Shown piece by piece: positions 51,501-61,295 of a stretch of DNA of 64,000 bases (position 1 is the stretch's first letter; the number at the start of each line of letters is the position of its first letter). Origin of the DNA: Sphingobacteriaceae bacterium GW460-11-11-14-LB5 (lineage in GTDB: Bacteria > Bacteroidota > Bacteroidia > Sphingobacteriales > Sphingobacteriaceae); the NCBI GenBank assembly GCA_002151545.1, contig CP021237.1, positions 4,836,001 to 4,900,000 on the forward strand, in the 5' to 3' direction. The notes under the pieces were generated by a model, which was not told the origin of the DNA, made no database searches, and was given only the letters and a program-made list of their open reading frames with translations. A program made the position numbers and the translations under genes.

Positions 51501-51959
51501 ATGAAAGGATTAGTCATTTTTGCCCTGTTTTTATGCTGTTTTGCTACAAATGGCTTTGCACAAAGCGATGAGGAAAGCGCCATCAAAAAAACCATCAACA
51601 ATCTTTTTACCGGGATGAAAAGTGGAGACAGCACCTTAACCCGAAGCGCCTTTGCACCAGCAGCGATCATGCAAACCATCGCCAACAAAGCCGGTAAAGT
51701 AAGTGTCCGCACAGAATCTGTTAACGACTTTATCAAATTTATTGCCACTCCGCACCAGGAAAAGTACGATGAGCGTATTGTTTTTACGAAAATATTAATC
51801 GATGGTCCCTTGGCCGCTGTTTGGACAGACTATAAATTTTATCTCGGCGAAAAATTTAGTCATTGCGGGGTTAATTCTTTTCAGCTGGTAAAAGGAGATC
51901 AGGGCTGGCAGATTGTTTATATTATCGATACCAGGAGAAAGGATAAGTGCAACGAGTGA
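51501..51959 (+). CDS. Exported NTF2-like protein (DUF4440/SnoaL-like)
   Basis: With the ATG at 51501 this is a 152-residue protein with signal MKGLVIFALFLCCFATNGFAQ. The rest matches the NTF2-like fold: helix AIKKTINNLFTGMKSGDSTL, then AAIMQTIANKAGKVSVRT, FIDGPLAAVWTDYKFYLG-like and the final QGWQIVYIIDTRRK strand. Such proteins are small-molecule-binding or enzymatic; the ligand is not known. The earlier ATG at 51423 would place a hydrophilic leader before the signal. Confidence 0.82.
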   Translation: MKGLVIFALFLCCFATNGFAQSDEESAIKKTINNLFTGMKSGDSTLTRSAFAPAAIMQTIANKAGKVSVRTESVNDFIKFIATPHQEKYDERIVFTKILIDGPLAAVWTDYKFYLGEKFSHCGVNSFQLVKGDQGWQIVYIIDTRRKDKCNE

Positions 51960-51983
51960 TTTTTATAGATAAGTTATTCTTGG

Positions 51984-52726
51984 TTTTTGGAAAGCAAAAC
52001 CAGGAGCTAGGTTATTGTTAGTCGGGCTTTTCGTTATAGTCCCGATTTTGAATAAAAATCGGGAGCTGCCACTGCAATCCCGTTTAGTTACCTGGGTTTG
52101 TGCTGCTATTTGGGGCTGGATTGGCCACCACTCGCTGTTCATAAACCTGATAGAACGGAAAGCCCGCAGCGAAGCATGAGTGAGGACTTGAAGGGATAGC
52201 AGGGCTACCGGCAGCCACAGGCACGGAACTGTTTATTTCCAAAATCTACAAATAATGCTACCAACTATAAATCGGTTTTCAATTCTATATTTCATGTTTG
52301 TTTTTTGGAAAGCAAAACCTGTAGCTTGGGTGAATGTTAGTCGGGCTTTTCGTTACGGTCCCGATTTTAAAGGAAAATCGGGAGCTGCCACTGCAATCCC
52401 GTTTAGTTACACAGGTTCGTGCTGCTATTTTGGGCTGCATTGGCCACCACTCGCTGTTCATAAACCTGATAGAACGAAAAGCCCGGAGCGAAGCATGAGT
52501 GAGGACTTGACGGGATAGCAGGACTACCGGCCGCCACAGGCACGGAACTGTTCATTTCCAAAATCTATAAATAATGCTACCAACTATAAATCGGTTTTCA
52601 ATTCTATATTTCATGTTTGTTTTTTTTTGGAAAGCAGAACCTGTGTCTTAGCTTAATGTCCGTCGGGCTTTTCGTTATAGTCCCGATTTTGAAGGAAAAT
52701 CGGGAGCTGCCACTGCAATCCCGTTT
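51984..52726 (+). repeat. Tandem array of about 320-bp units carrying conserved hairpins (2.3 copies)
   Basis: Copies start with TTTTTGGAAAGC at about 51986, 52303 and 52624, so the period is about 318-322 bp. Each contains CGGGCTTTTCGTT and the hairpin CCCGATTTT/AAAATCGGG, with loops GAATA, AAAGG and GAAGG respectively. The first two also carry the later partner of CGGGCTTTTCGTT (AACGGAAAGCCCG or AACGAAAAGCCCG). CTGCAATCCCGT and (G)GGATAGCAG can pair across that stem, giving a possible pseudoknot. The third copy is cut at about 52726. The stems stay matched while the loops differ, which supports structure. Confidence 0.8.
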
Positions 52727-52798
52727 ATAAAACACCTGTTTCTGCTACTGTTCAGGGTTGCTAGTGCACAAACCGTTTAGCAGGAAGGATTGGGAATA

Positions 52799-52834
52799 GA
52801 AAGAGCCGGCGATGTTTCCATGCCAGCTCTTTTC
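52799..52834 (-). terminator. Terminator after the M1 aminopeptidase gene
   Basis: AAGAGCCGGC pairs with GCCAGCTCTT (one G-T pair) around an 11-base loop with T-rich flank on both strands. Confidence 0.75.
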
Positions 52835-52851
52835 TAGATGAGATTTACCAT

Positions 52852-55362
52852 TTATTCTTTTTCCAGATCTGCTGCGCCTTTTTTAAATAATTCGGCCTGC
52901 TTGCTCAGGTTTGCTTTTGCTTCACCGCTTACCGCAGCAGCTTGCTGTGTTTTAGCCTGCGCAGCTGCAGCATAGGCACCGGCAAGTTGTTTATTTAAAT
53001 AGCTTTGTAATTTTAACCTTTCGATGGCGCTGCTAATGTTCATTATACCCTTTTCGGTAACCACAGGGTTATTATTCGCCCTCAGATACTGAAAATACTG
53101 ACCAACTACAGCGAAAACTTTATTCTTATCGCCTGTTAGCATTACATTATCATAAAATGCCTGATATTCATCCTTAGGTTCGTTAATGTATAACAATGCA
53201 ATTGATGGTGCAATGTGTGCTTTCGTATCTTCATCTAACAATGCTACCGCCGCGATACTCTCTTGCGGTGCCAGTTTAGACAAACCATCAACACCTGCAG
53301 CAATTACCTTATACGATCTGTCTTTTAGACTTGCCAACACTAAAGTTTTATAAGCCTGATCGCCGGTTTCAGCCAATTTCACAATGGCAGCTGCTCTTAC
53401 TTCGGTATTTTTATCCGTTTTAGCAATCTGCAGTAAAATAGGCAAAGCTGCTGCTTTAATCTGAGCATCTGCTAAGTTAATGCCATCGATACTTAAAGCA
53501 CGTAAATCTGCCGATTTATCTTTTAAACCTTCTAACAGCACCAGCTGACCGCTTTTAGCTTTGCTCTGCATAATAAATTGCAGGGCTTCAATTCTATTGG
53601 CATAACTCGGGGCATTTTTGTATTGGAAATAATAGTTTTCAGCAGTTTTATTGTCGTTGGTTTCGCCCACTAAAATTTTATCTGCATCAAAATCGATTAA
53701 ATCGGGTTTAGCACTCACCTCAAAACTAAAATTCTGCTCACGGCTATTGATCAGGATTTCTTTTCTGATTTTTTTCCCGCCGGCATAAATATCAACTTTG
53801 ATCGGCAGGGTAAAGATCTGCACGCTAGCATCTTGTGTTTGTTTAACCTTAATCGTCGCTTTACCGTTTTCGTAACCGTAATCGATACTTAAAACCGGGT
53901 GACCTCCATTGTAATACCACTGATTAAAATAAGGGCTCCAATCTTTTCCGGTAACCTCTTCCATGGCTAAACGCAACTGGTGTGTTTCGCCATTTTTAAG
54001 TGCATTGGTAGTGAGGTAACGGTTAAGCGATTTGTAGAAGGCGGCATCACCCATCTGATTTTTTAAAGCATATAAAATAATCGATCCTTTGGAGTAACTC
54101 ACATTATCGAACATATCTTCTTTATCGCCATAATGAAAACGTGCCAATACCGGGCTTTCTCCATTTTTTGTCGATCCTAAATAAGACTGCAATTTACTGT
54201 AACGCGATTTATCTTCCGCATCCTGCCCTTCATCATGCCCATGCCAGATCACTTCGCCAAAGGTGGCAAAAGATTCGTTCATGGTTAAGTTAGACCACGA
54301 CTCTGCGGTTACGTAATCGCCAAACCATTGGTGAAAAAGTTCATGTGCAATAGTTCCTTCTTCATTTTCATCCAATAACTCACGATCGGTTTTTTGCACC
54401 TGCTCGCCGTGTAAAGTAGCCGTAGTATTTTCCATTGCGCCCGAAACGTAATCTCTGGCGACCACTTGTGCATATTTGTTCCATGGATAATCTACCCCTA
54501 ACAAATTGCTGTAAAACTGGATCATATCCGGCGTTTTGCCAAAAATTTGCTTCGCATAAGGTGCAAATTTTGGTTCCAGGTAATAACTAACTTCCTTGCC
54601 TTTATAGGTATCTTTTGTTACTTTGAATTCACCCACAGCCATCATAAACAAATATGGTGAGTGGGGAAGATCCATTTTCCAGGTATCAGTCCGGGTTCCA
54701 TCTGCATTGGCTTTCTGGCTCACCAGTTTTCCGTTAGAAAGTGTGGTGTATTTCGATTTTACCGTGATCGAAATCTCTTCAGTAGTTTTCTGATCAGGCT
54801 TATCGATCGTCGGAAACCATGCCGAAGACGATTCCGTTTCGCCTTGTGTCCAGATCTGAGTTGGCTTATTTTTATCTGTGCCATCCGGGTTAATAAAATA
54901 TAATCCTTTAGCATCGGTTATGGCCGCACTCCCCTTTACTTTTAATTCATCAGGTTTAGCAGTATAAGCGATATACACAGTATACTTTTCGGTATTGGTA
55001 TATTTTTTATTTAAAGTGATATACAGCTTATTATCATGGTAAACATACTTAAGCGGGGTATTTCCTTTTGCGCCAACCAATGCAACAGTTTTAATATCCA
55101 TTCCCTGCGCATCGAGGGTTAAAGAGTCTGTAGCGTAAAAATGAGGTTTTAAAGTAAGCCATTCTTTACCGTGAAGGTATCGTTTAGCATAATCAAAAGA
55201 TACATCGAGTTTGGTATGCACCAGATCGTTAACTTTAGTTGCAGTTACCCGGTAAATATTTAGGTTGTTCGATTTTTCTACAGGCTGTTCCTGCGCAAAA
55301 AGTGGATTAGCCATAAAGGCCGAAGCCAGCAGCACGCCACAGGCAATAATTCTTTTATTCAT
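52852..55362 (-). CDS. M1 family aminopeptidase with C-terminal HEAT-like region
   Basis: This is an exported zinc aminopeptidase. With the ATG at 55362 it has 836 residues and a Sec signal (MNKRIIACGVLLASAFMANP, ending FAQ). The beta-saddle N-domain is followed by the substrate-site GAMEN motif. The zinc motif HELFHQW starts at His340, with the third ligand Glu in SNLTMNESFATF. The C-terminal about 280 residues contain HEAT-like helices (IAKTDKNTEVRAAAIVKLAETG). It would trim peptides in the periplasm. An ATG at 55425 is rejected because it precedes the signal by 21 residues. Confidence 0.93.
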   Translation of the reverse strand: MNKRIIACGVLLASAFMANPLFAQEQPVEKSNNLNIYRVTATKVNDLVHTKLDVSFDYAKRYLHGKEWLTLKPHFYATDSLTLDAQGMDIKTVALVGAKGNTPLKYVYHDNKLYITLNKKYTNTEKYTVYIAYTAKPDELKVKGSAAITDAKGLYFINPDGTDKNKPTQIWTQGETESSSAWFPTIDKPDQKTTEEISITVKSKYTTLSNGKLVSQKANADGTRTDTWKMDLPHSPYLFMMAVGEFKVTKDTYKGKEVSYYLEPKFAPYAKQIFGKTPDMIQFYSNLLGVDYPWNKYAQVVARDYVSGAMENTTATLHGEQVQKTDRELLDENEEGTIAHELFHQWFGDYVTAESWSNLTMNESFATFGEVIWHGHDEGQDAEDKSRYSKLQSYLGSTKNGESPVLARFHYGDKEDMFDNVSYSKGSIILYALKNQMGDAAFYKSLNRYLTTNALKNGETHQLRLAMEEVTGKDWSPYFNQWYYNGGHPVLSIDYGYENGKATIKVKQTQDASVQIFTLPIKVDIYAGGKKIRKEILINSREQNFSFEVSAKPDLIDFDADKILVGETNDNKTAENYYFQYKNAPSYANRIEALQFIMQSKAKSGQLVLLEGLKDKSADLRALSIDGINLADAQIKAAALPILLQIAKTDKNTEVRAAAIVKLAETGDQAYKTLVLASLKDRSYKVIAAGVDGLSKLAPQESIAAVALLDEDTKAHIAPSIALLYINEPKDEYQAFYDNVMLTGDKNKVFAVVGQYFQYLRANNNPVVTEKGIMNISSAIERLKLQSYLNKQLAGAYAAAAQAKTQQAAAVSGEAKANLSKQAELFKKGAADLEKE

Positions 55363-55611
55363 TTTTATGTTGTTACAAATTAGCTTTACTTTAAACACGG
55401 CTGTTTGTGCTAAGTAAAAACGCAAATGTAGTCGCCTTTAGTTTGTTTTTACAAATTCATTGAAATATTTAGTTCATGCGCACACTTGCTATTTTTTTAA
55501 CACCTGAAAAATTGAAGCATTAACAATGAGTGATCTTCCCTGTCAGCCGTTGATTAAAACCTTAACTACCTTAATTTCTCAATGGTTATTGATGACCAAT
55601 ATTTAATAAAC

Positions 55612-56493
55612 CTAATTGGTTGCTACAGGTTTCAACACGTAACCTTTAAGCTGCAGTCCTTTTATCAAGCCTTCGGTACCCACCAAATGACCTGCTCCAA
55701 CGGCTATAAATAGTGACTGGTTTTGCATCAGGGCCGGTAATTGATCCAACCATCTTTTATTCCGGTTTTTTAAGAGTTCGGTCATAAACTCTTTAGTCTC
55801 TTCATCTTGTATTTTAAAGAAATCGGTTAATTTATCGATGTTCTGGGTAAGATAATAGGTTTTTAACTCCTCCATTTTTTGCTTGCTTTTAGCAATTTCT
55901 CTCACCGATTTTAAGAGCGCTTTTTTTTGCTTCTGTAAATCGCCGTCAAATAAAAGTGCTGCCTGGTATTCGGCAGTTTCTAATCCGATCAGCGATTTCG
56001 CATTTTTTTTGGCATAATTCTGAAAACTATTATCCAGCCCTTCTCCTACATCTTTTAACATATCCGGATTGTCAAAAAGCATGATCATTAACGATACCAT
56101 TGCCGGTTTATAATTATTGAGTTCCTTTAATTCAAACCCTGGTTGCCTGGTTTTAAAGTAGTCTTCTACCTCTTTAAATTCTGCTTTTGTCAATAAACTA
56201 TCAAGTGTATTGTTTTTCATCATTAAAAATGGCGCCATCCTCTTTTGTATGGTACTGTCCATTACAATTTCCCCTACTACCGCATCGGCCGATTTCAATT
56301 TCTCTTGCAAAACTTTCATGGTATCCGCAAATTTTGCAGGTATCAGGTGATGTGTTCCAAATAAATAAGACGTTTTTTTTAATCCGTTACCAGAAATTTC
56401 CCACAACAGTGAGTTCGAACCCTTTGTGGTTTGCGCACAGAGCACAGTGCTGAACCCCAGAAAAATGATCAGTAATACTTTTATATTTTTCAT
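55612..56493 (-). CDS. TraB/GumN family protein
   Basis: This 293-residue exported protein has signal MKNIKVLLIIFLGFSTVLCAQ. The TraB/GumN fold is recognised from SYLFGTHHLIPAKFADT near the N-terminus, a helical middle part and the ending FIAVGAGHLVGTEGLIKGLQ. Members are thought to be metalloproteases or pheromone-shutdown proteins; catalytic activity is not established. It is on its own in the minus strand, between aminopeptidase and an aldehyde dehydrogenase. Confidence 0.88.
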   Translation of the reverse strand: MKNIKVLLIIFLGFSTVLCAQTTKGSNSLLWEISGNGLKKTSYLFGTHHLIPAKFADTMKVLQEKLKSADAVVGEIVMDSTIQKRMAPFLMMKNNTLDSLLTKAEFKEVEDYFKTRQPGFELKELNNYKPAMVSLMIMLFDNPDMLKDVGEGLDNSFQNYAKKNAKSLIGLETAEYQAALLFDGDLQKQKKALLKSVREIAKSKQKMEELKTYYLTQNIDKLTDFFKIQDEETKEFMTELLKNRNKRWLDQLPALMQNQSLFIAVGAGHLVGTEGLIKGLQLKGYVLKPVATN

Positions 56494-56707
56494 TCTATTT
56501 TTTGTTAGGTAGTTGTTTTATTTTATCGGCATTATTTTGGAAAACTACATTAATTTACACCGCAAAACAAAAAATACTAATTTGACATCCTCTTTTATTT
56601 ATCCTGTTATCTTTAAAGCAAGGTATTAAAGATTGTAGCAATTTAAGAACCTGAATGTAACCTGCTTTCTCGTATTTTTTCGTTTTTTTGTATAAATCGT
56701 TAGCTAT

Positions 56708-58249
56708 ATGACAACAGATATTCAATCCATTTTAAACAAATTGGGCATTAATGCCAGTAATGCCGCCTATAGTACTGGCAGCAATTGGGGTGGTGAACTT
56801 AATGTAAACACATTAGAAAGTTTTTCTCCGGTTGATGGCAAGCTGATTGCTTCGGCTAAGATTGCAACTGCTGATGATTATGATGCTGTTGTACTTAAAG
56901 CACAGGAAGCATTTACAGCCTGGCGTTCGGTTCCGGCTCCAAAAAGAGGGGAAATTGTGCGGCAGTTTGGTGATGCATTGCGCGAAAATAAAGATGCCTT
57001 AGGTACTTTGGTTTCTTACGAAATGGGGAAAAGTTTGCAGGAAGGCTTTGGTGAAGTACAGGAAATGATTGATATCTGCGATTTTGCTGTGGGTTTATCC
57101 AGACAGCTTTATGGCTTAACCATGCACAGCGAACGCCCAAGCCACCGCATGTACGAGCAATGGCATCCACTGGGCATTGTGGGAATCATTTCTGCCTTTA
57201 ATTTTCCTGTAGCCGTTTGGAGCTGGAATACTGCCCTGGCCTTGGTTTGTGGTAATGTTTGCATCTGGAAACCATCTGAAAAAACACCTTTAACCGCCAT
57301 TGCCTGTCAACATATTATTGCAAAGGTTTTTAAAGATAACGACATAGCCGAAGGGGTTTGTAATCTCATTTTAGGCGATAGGGAAGTTGGCGAACGCATG
57401 ACAAATGATGGCCGCATCCCTTTAATTTCTGCCACCGGATCAACGCGCATGGGCAAAGCAGTTGGCGCCGCCGTTGGTGCACGGTTAGGAAAAAGCTTGC
57501 TGGAGCTTGGCGGTAATAATGCCATCATCATTTCAGAACATGCCGATTTAGACATGAGTTTAATTGGTGCTGTTTTTGGTGCTGTTGGTACCGCAGGCCA
57601 GCGTTGCACTTCTACCAGAAGACTAATTATCCACGAAAGCGTATATGATGCTTTTACCGCAAAACTGGTTAAAGCTTACGGACAATTGCGCATTGGCGAT
57701 CCTTTAGATCAAAATAACCATGTGGGTCCATTGATTGATACTGATGCCGTTGCGGCCTACCTCGATTCGATAGCAAAATGTAAGGCTGAAGGCGGTAATT
57801 TTGTGGTAGAAGGCGGCGTTTTATCGGGCGATGCCTATACCAGCGGGTGTTATGTAAAACCGTGTATTGCGGAAGTTCAGAATGATTTCAAAATTGTTCA
57901 GCACGAAACATTTGCGCCGATTTTATACCTGATTAAGTACAAAACATTAGATGAGGCCATTGCTTTACAAAATGGCGTACCACAGGGATTATCATCGGCC
58001 ATCATGACCTTGAATTTAAGGGAGGCTGAGCAGTTCTTATCGGCTAAAGGATCTGATTGTGGTATCGCCAATGTAAATATTGGTACTTCTGGCGCAGAAA
58101 TTGGCGGTGCTTTTGGCGGCGAAAAAGAAACAGGTGGTGGCCGGGAAAGTGGATCTGATGCCTGGAGAGCTTATATGCGCAGGCAAACCAATACCATCAA
58201 TTATTCGAATACTTTGCCATTGGCACAGGGTATAAAATTTGATTTGTAA
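56708..58249 (+). CDS. Aldehyde dehydrogenase, ALDH7 (antiquitin/AMADH) type
   Basis: This NAD-dependent dehydrogenase most resembles ALDH7A1/AmaB enzymes that oxidise alpha-aminoadipate semialdehyde in lysine breakdown. The 513 residues hold the NAD motif and the general base Glu in ELGGNNAII. The catalytic Cys300 is in TAGQRCTSTRR, and VNIGTSGAEIGGAFGGEKET at the C-terminus is a family signature. There is no signal peptide. Neighbouring genes do not show a lysine pathway, so the substrate is inferred only from sequence. Confidence 0.92.
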   Translation: MTTDIQSILNKLGINASNAAYSTGSNWGGELNVNTLESFSPVDGKLIASAKIATADDYDAVVLKAQEAFTAWRSVPAPKRGEIVRQFGDALRENKDALGTLVSYEMGKSLQEGFGEVQEMIDICDFAVGLSRQLYGLTMHSERPSHRMYEQWHPLGIVGIISAFNFPVAVWSWNTALALVCGNVCIWKPSEKTPLTAIACQHIIAKVFKDNDIAEGVCNLILGDREVGERMTNDGRIPLISATGSTRMGKAVGAAVGARLGKSLLELGGNNAIIISEHADLDMSLIGAVFGAVGTAGQRCTSTRRLIIHESVYDAFTAKLVKAYGQLRIGDPLDQNNHVGPLIDTDAVAAYLDSIAKCKAEGGNFVVEGGVLSGDAYTSGCYVKPCIAEVQNDFKIVQHETFAPILYLIKYKTLDEAIALQNGVPQGLSSAIMTLNLREAEQFLSAKGSDCGIANVNIGTSGAEIGGAFGGEKETGGGRESGSDAWRAYMRRQTNTINYSNTLPLAQGIKFDL

Positions 58250-58255
58250 ACAATC

Positions 58256-58395
58256 GTTATTTGCGAGGAGGTACGACTGCCCTTCCGGACTTTTGGGAGA
58301 AGCAATGTTTTTGATTATGAGCGATCGTTTTAAGATTGCTTCCCCGAAAGGTCGGGACAAGCTGCCGGCTGAAAAGGCCTTCTCAGCAATGACGA
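58256..58395. repeat. Dispersed repeat, family B, diverged long copy
   Basis: GTTATTTGCGAGGAGGTACG at the left faces AGCAATGACGAC at the right. The interior carries AGATTGCTTCCCCGAAAGG and GGCTGAAAAGGCC. It follows the ALDH7-type gene. Confidence 0.65.
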
Positions 58396-58403
58396 CAACT
58401 ACA

Positions 58404-58440
58404 TAAAAAAGGCACTAAATTTAAAATTTAGTGCCTTTAG
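58404..58440 (-). terminator. Terminator after the GIN-domain gene (probably bidirectional)
   Basis: AAAGGCACTAAATTT pairs with AAATTTAGTGCCTTT and ends in a T run on the minus strand; the symmetrical flanks could also stop the plus-strand transcript. Confidence 0.88.
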
Positions 58441-58461
58441 GATAAAATATATGATGGAGGA

Positions 58462-59103
58462 TTAGAATAGTTTTTCTAATAAATCTACTTGTAAATCATC
58501 GTAGCGTGATTTATTGTTGTTGGCTAAAACTGATTTATCGGTCACTTTAATTGTGCTTTCCTGAGCGGTAAAATTACCCATTTTAATTTCAGAACCTGAT
58601 CCGATTAATGCCGAGGGTGTTTCTGAAGAACCGGTTAACTTTAATGATGCAGTATCTTTAAGCTCCGTTGACAGGTTAACAGCATTGGCTGTTATATCTG
58701 CAGATGCTTTATCGTTTAAAACAACATTTAAGTTTAACAGATTAAAATTGCCTGCAGTACTTACTGTTGCGGTGTTCGATGCTTCAATAGCAGTTAAATT
58801 ATTGACGTGGGCAATTACAGTTAAGGTATTTTTATCGAAAGAACTGATTCTAAGTTCTTCTCCTTGTTGCTGCACCAGGGCATTTTTGGTATAATACTGA
58901 TCGTAAACTTCAACGCTTTCCTTAACATCCTGAACCAGGATCAATTTAACATTTCCGGTTACTACAATTTTTGCAACATTTTTAACCTGTGTAATCGCGG
59001 TATAATGTGCATTATTTTCTGTAGCGTTTGCTACTCCTGTTGCGCTACTTAAAGTAACCATTACCAATGCAGCTGCGAATAAATTTTTAATAGAAGTTCT
59101 CAT
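58462..59103 (-). CDS. Exported GIN-domain protein (DUF2807-like)
   Basis: This 213-residue protein has signal MRTSIKNLFAAALVMVTLSS with cleavage near NATEN. The mature part is a beta-helix-like GIN domain (KIVVTGNVKLILVQDVKESV, TVIAHVNNLTAIEASNTATV, NLNVVLNDKASADITANAVN) as in Bacteroidota DUF2807 proteins. The ladder of polar repeats is visible by eye. The family is thought to bind surface polysaccharide or protein, but function is not known. It is monocistronic with a terminator. Confidence 0.85.
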   Translation of the reverse strand: MRTSIKNLFAAALVMVTLSSATGVANATENNAHYTAITQVKNVAKIVVTGNVKLILVQDVKESVEVYDQYYTKNALVQQQGEELRISSFDKNTLTVIAHVNNLTAIEASNTATVSTAGNFNLLNLNVVLNDKASADITANAVNLSTELKDTASLKLTGSSETPSALIGSGSEIKMGNFTAQESTIKVTDKSVLANNNKSRYDDLQVDLLEKLF

Positions 59104-59285
59104 GACTTTAATATTTTATATTGTGTAATATTTTGTTTTAAATCCCTAGTTATTAGGTGGTTTTGTAATTAAGACTGCGAACGACCAAAAACGTTTCAGC
59201 CCGTTCTTCGCTATTATACCATGAGCTTGTATTTATAGACGAACGCCAAATTAACCTATACGAAAAGGGGTTGATTTTTTAAATT

Positions 59286-59324
59286 CAAAAAAAAATGGCC
59301 AGTCTGTTTAGCGACCAGCCATTT
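59286..59324 (-). terminator. Terminator after the DUF4153 gene
   Basis: On the minus strand AAATGGCTGGTCGC pairs with GACTGGCCATTT and a run of nine T follows. Confidence 0.88.
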
Positions 59325-59347
59325 ATTGGATACTAGGTTTAGATAGT

Positions 59348-61159
59348 TTAAAGCTTTTTAATCAGCAGATAACTTTTTGCCTCAAACCATAAATTGGCAT
59401 CATGATCATTTTCATAATACGTACCCTGCAACGAAGTCACCACAATGGTATAGTTATACCCATTAATGTTTTTAGAAACACTCATCAGCTTCGCCGGATA
59501 CAAGTATTCCTGTTTCTTACCAGAGGCTTTTAAAGCCCCGTTTTCATATGCTTTTCTAGCCTGACCGAACACTTCTTTTAAATCGATGTATAGTGCCTCT
59601 TGATTATTAACCAATAGCGAAATTTTTGAATTGATTTTATTTGTGGTTAAATCTGTACCGTAAAGCCGTGTTACTTTTTTCTCTGGGTATCCGTTTAATT
59701 CAATCAGATAATCATAGCCCTTAACGCTTAAAACCTGGTTTTCATTATTTTGAAGGGTAATGCTCACACCTGGGTCATATTCCAAAACACCTTTAACCTT
59801 AAAAATTGCTAATGCTGTATCTACCTTGTTCATCCGCATGCTATAGCGATAGTTATTGGTACCATCTATCCTTTCCTCTATTTTACTGAGGTCTTTTTTA
59901 GTAAAAGGCTGCAGCGTTTTTAGTCCATGTGTATACACAAGATACCTGATTACCGCCGGCTTTTCTCTAATATCGTCTTTTTTCTTGCTGTTCATTATCC
60001 GCTTTAAACGGCTTAGCTGCGAATATTTAGATACAGAAAAAGCACTTTGCGGACCATATGTAGCCAACAGCGAAATGATACACAAACTTATTGGGATTAC
60101 CTTAATGTTCTGTTTTTTACTAAAAAGAAAATAAATGGTTATACCCGCCAGCCATAGTGCAAGTGCCGTTAAAACGTAGCGGCTTTCTGTTATACCATAA
60201 TGACCAACCCTTTTCCAAACGGCAAGTAATAAAAGTACTACCAGTGGAATCATCATGACATAAAAGAACCTGGAAAATAATTTAATCCAACTATTGCCGT
60301 CCGTTTCTTTAACCGGATAAACCAGTAGCAACGATAAAATTCCAAAAACAGCATAGCCTAAAATCAAGCTTGATACCAAACCCTTTGGCAGCTCCCATAA
60401 CGCAGCAATTTTGATCTCATATACCAGCAAAATCGCTAAATATATTGTTACCAGCGGAATAAGCACAAATTGAGCAAATATTTTTAAGCCTTTCGGATAA
60501 CTATGATCTTCTTCCAGTAATTTATAATCAGTTGGGATTCCTGCTAAAAAGAAAGTAGTATTAAACCCGGCACTAATAATGGCAAATAAAGTCATGTATG
60601 TTTGCCATTTTATGTCGGCATTAAACAATCCATCAATGGCAACCAACGCAATTGCCAATCCTGCAAATAGTACAGCTGAGTAAAGTGCTGAGGTAAGAAA
60701 CCGAAGGAAAAGCGCTTTATTAAACTGCCAGAAGCCATTTACTTTTTCTTGACCGATAAACGGTGCAAATGCTACCAGCAAATGAAATGCAAAAGCAAAT
60801 AAGAAAATGCGGTAAAGATCTGCTGAATAGTTTGAAGGATCGAGACTGAAGTAAAGCAATACACCGGTCAATAAGCCGCCTAAACGTAGCAGCCACTTTT
60901 TCTTTAATGAGTATTGATTGCGTTCTGAAATTAAATCCAGTGCTAATACGAGTGTAAGCGCCAGATTTAAAATAGCAACGGCCTTTATTAAATGATCTTT
61001 TAAATTCTCATTCTGTTCTGAATAGTTTCGATAATCAGAAATATGTATATAATAACACCAGCACAATGTAGCTGCAACCGCAAAAATAATTTGTAAGGGA
61101 AAACGCTTAATTACATTTACGAATCCCAGGTATAGCTGTTGAAGAGAGGGTAATTTCAT
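59348..61159 (-). CDS. DUF4153 polytopic membrane protein
   Basis: This 603-residue protein has about 11-12 hydrophobic helices in its N-terminal two-thirds. A soluble C-terminal domain follows (about 400-603; KPAVIRYLVYTHGLKTLQPF, IEERIDGTNNYRYSMRMNKV). The layout and the N-terminal MKLPSLQQLYLGFVNVIKRF match DUF4153 membrane proteins of Bacteroidota, whose role is unknown. No operon partner is present; the outer-membrane gene that follows is divergent. A terminator closes it. Confidence 0.83.
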   Translation of the reverse strand: MKLPSLQQLYLGFVNVIKRFPLQIIFAVAATLCWCYYIHISDYRNYSEQNENLKDHLIKAVAILNLALTLVLALDLISERNQYSLKKKWLLRLGGLLTGVLLYFSLDPSNYSADLYRIFLFAFAFHLLVAFAPFIGQEKVNGFWQFNKALFLRFLTSALYSAVLFAGLAIALVAIDGLFNADIKWQTYMTLFAIISAGFNTTFFLAGIPTDYKLLEEDHSYPKGLKIFAQFVLIPLVTIYLAILLVYEIKIAALWELPKGLVSSLILGYAVFGILSLLLVYPVKETDGNSWIKLFSRFFYVMMIPLVVLLLLAVWKRVGHYGITESRYVLTALALWLAGITIYFLFSKKQNIKVIPISLCIISLLATYGPQSAFSVSKYSQLSRLKRIMNSKKKDDIREKPAVIRYLVYTHGLKTLQPFTKKDLSKIEERIDGTNNYRYSMRMNKVDTALAIFKVKGVLEYDPGVSITLQNNENQVLSVKGYDYLIELNGYPEKKVTRLYGTDLTTNKINSKISLLVNNQEALYIDLKEVFGQARKAYENGALKASGKKQEYLYPAKLMSVSKNINGYNYTIVVTSLQGTYYENDHDANLWFEAKSYLLIKKL

Positions 61160-61295
61160 CTGATTTTTTTTACTAAAGATATCATGTTTTGTGTTTAATG
61201 GCTAAGCATCAGTTTGAAATTGTTAAAAAAGGTTAAAACATTACACACAACTAACATATTAGTTTTATATTCGTCAGATCAAACCAAATCTATCT

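Larger units (their letters stand above)
51960..52851. other. Long noncoding region with tandem repeat array
   Basis: The 892 bp hold a direct tandem array (51984-52726) and a terminator for the convergent aminopeptidase gene (52799-52834). A short frame over one repeat unit is not credible because the same unit repeats in the other copies with changed frames. Confidence 0.75.

Noticed and set aside
52255..52518. A short frame across one unit of the tandem array
   Set aside because: It is contained in a noncoding repeat, includes the hairpin arms and is not kept in the other copies.
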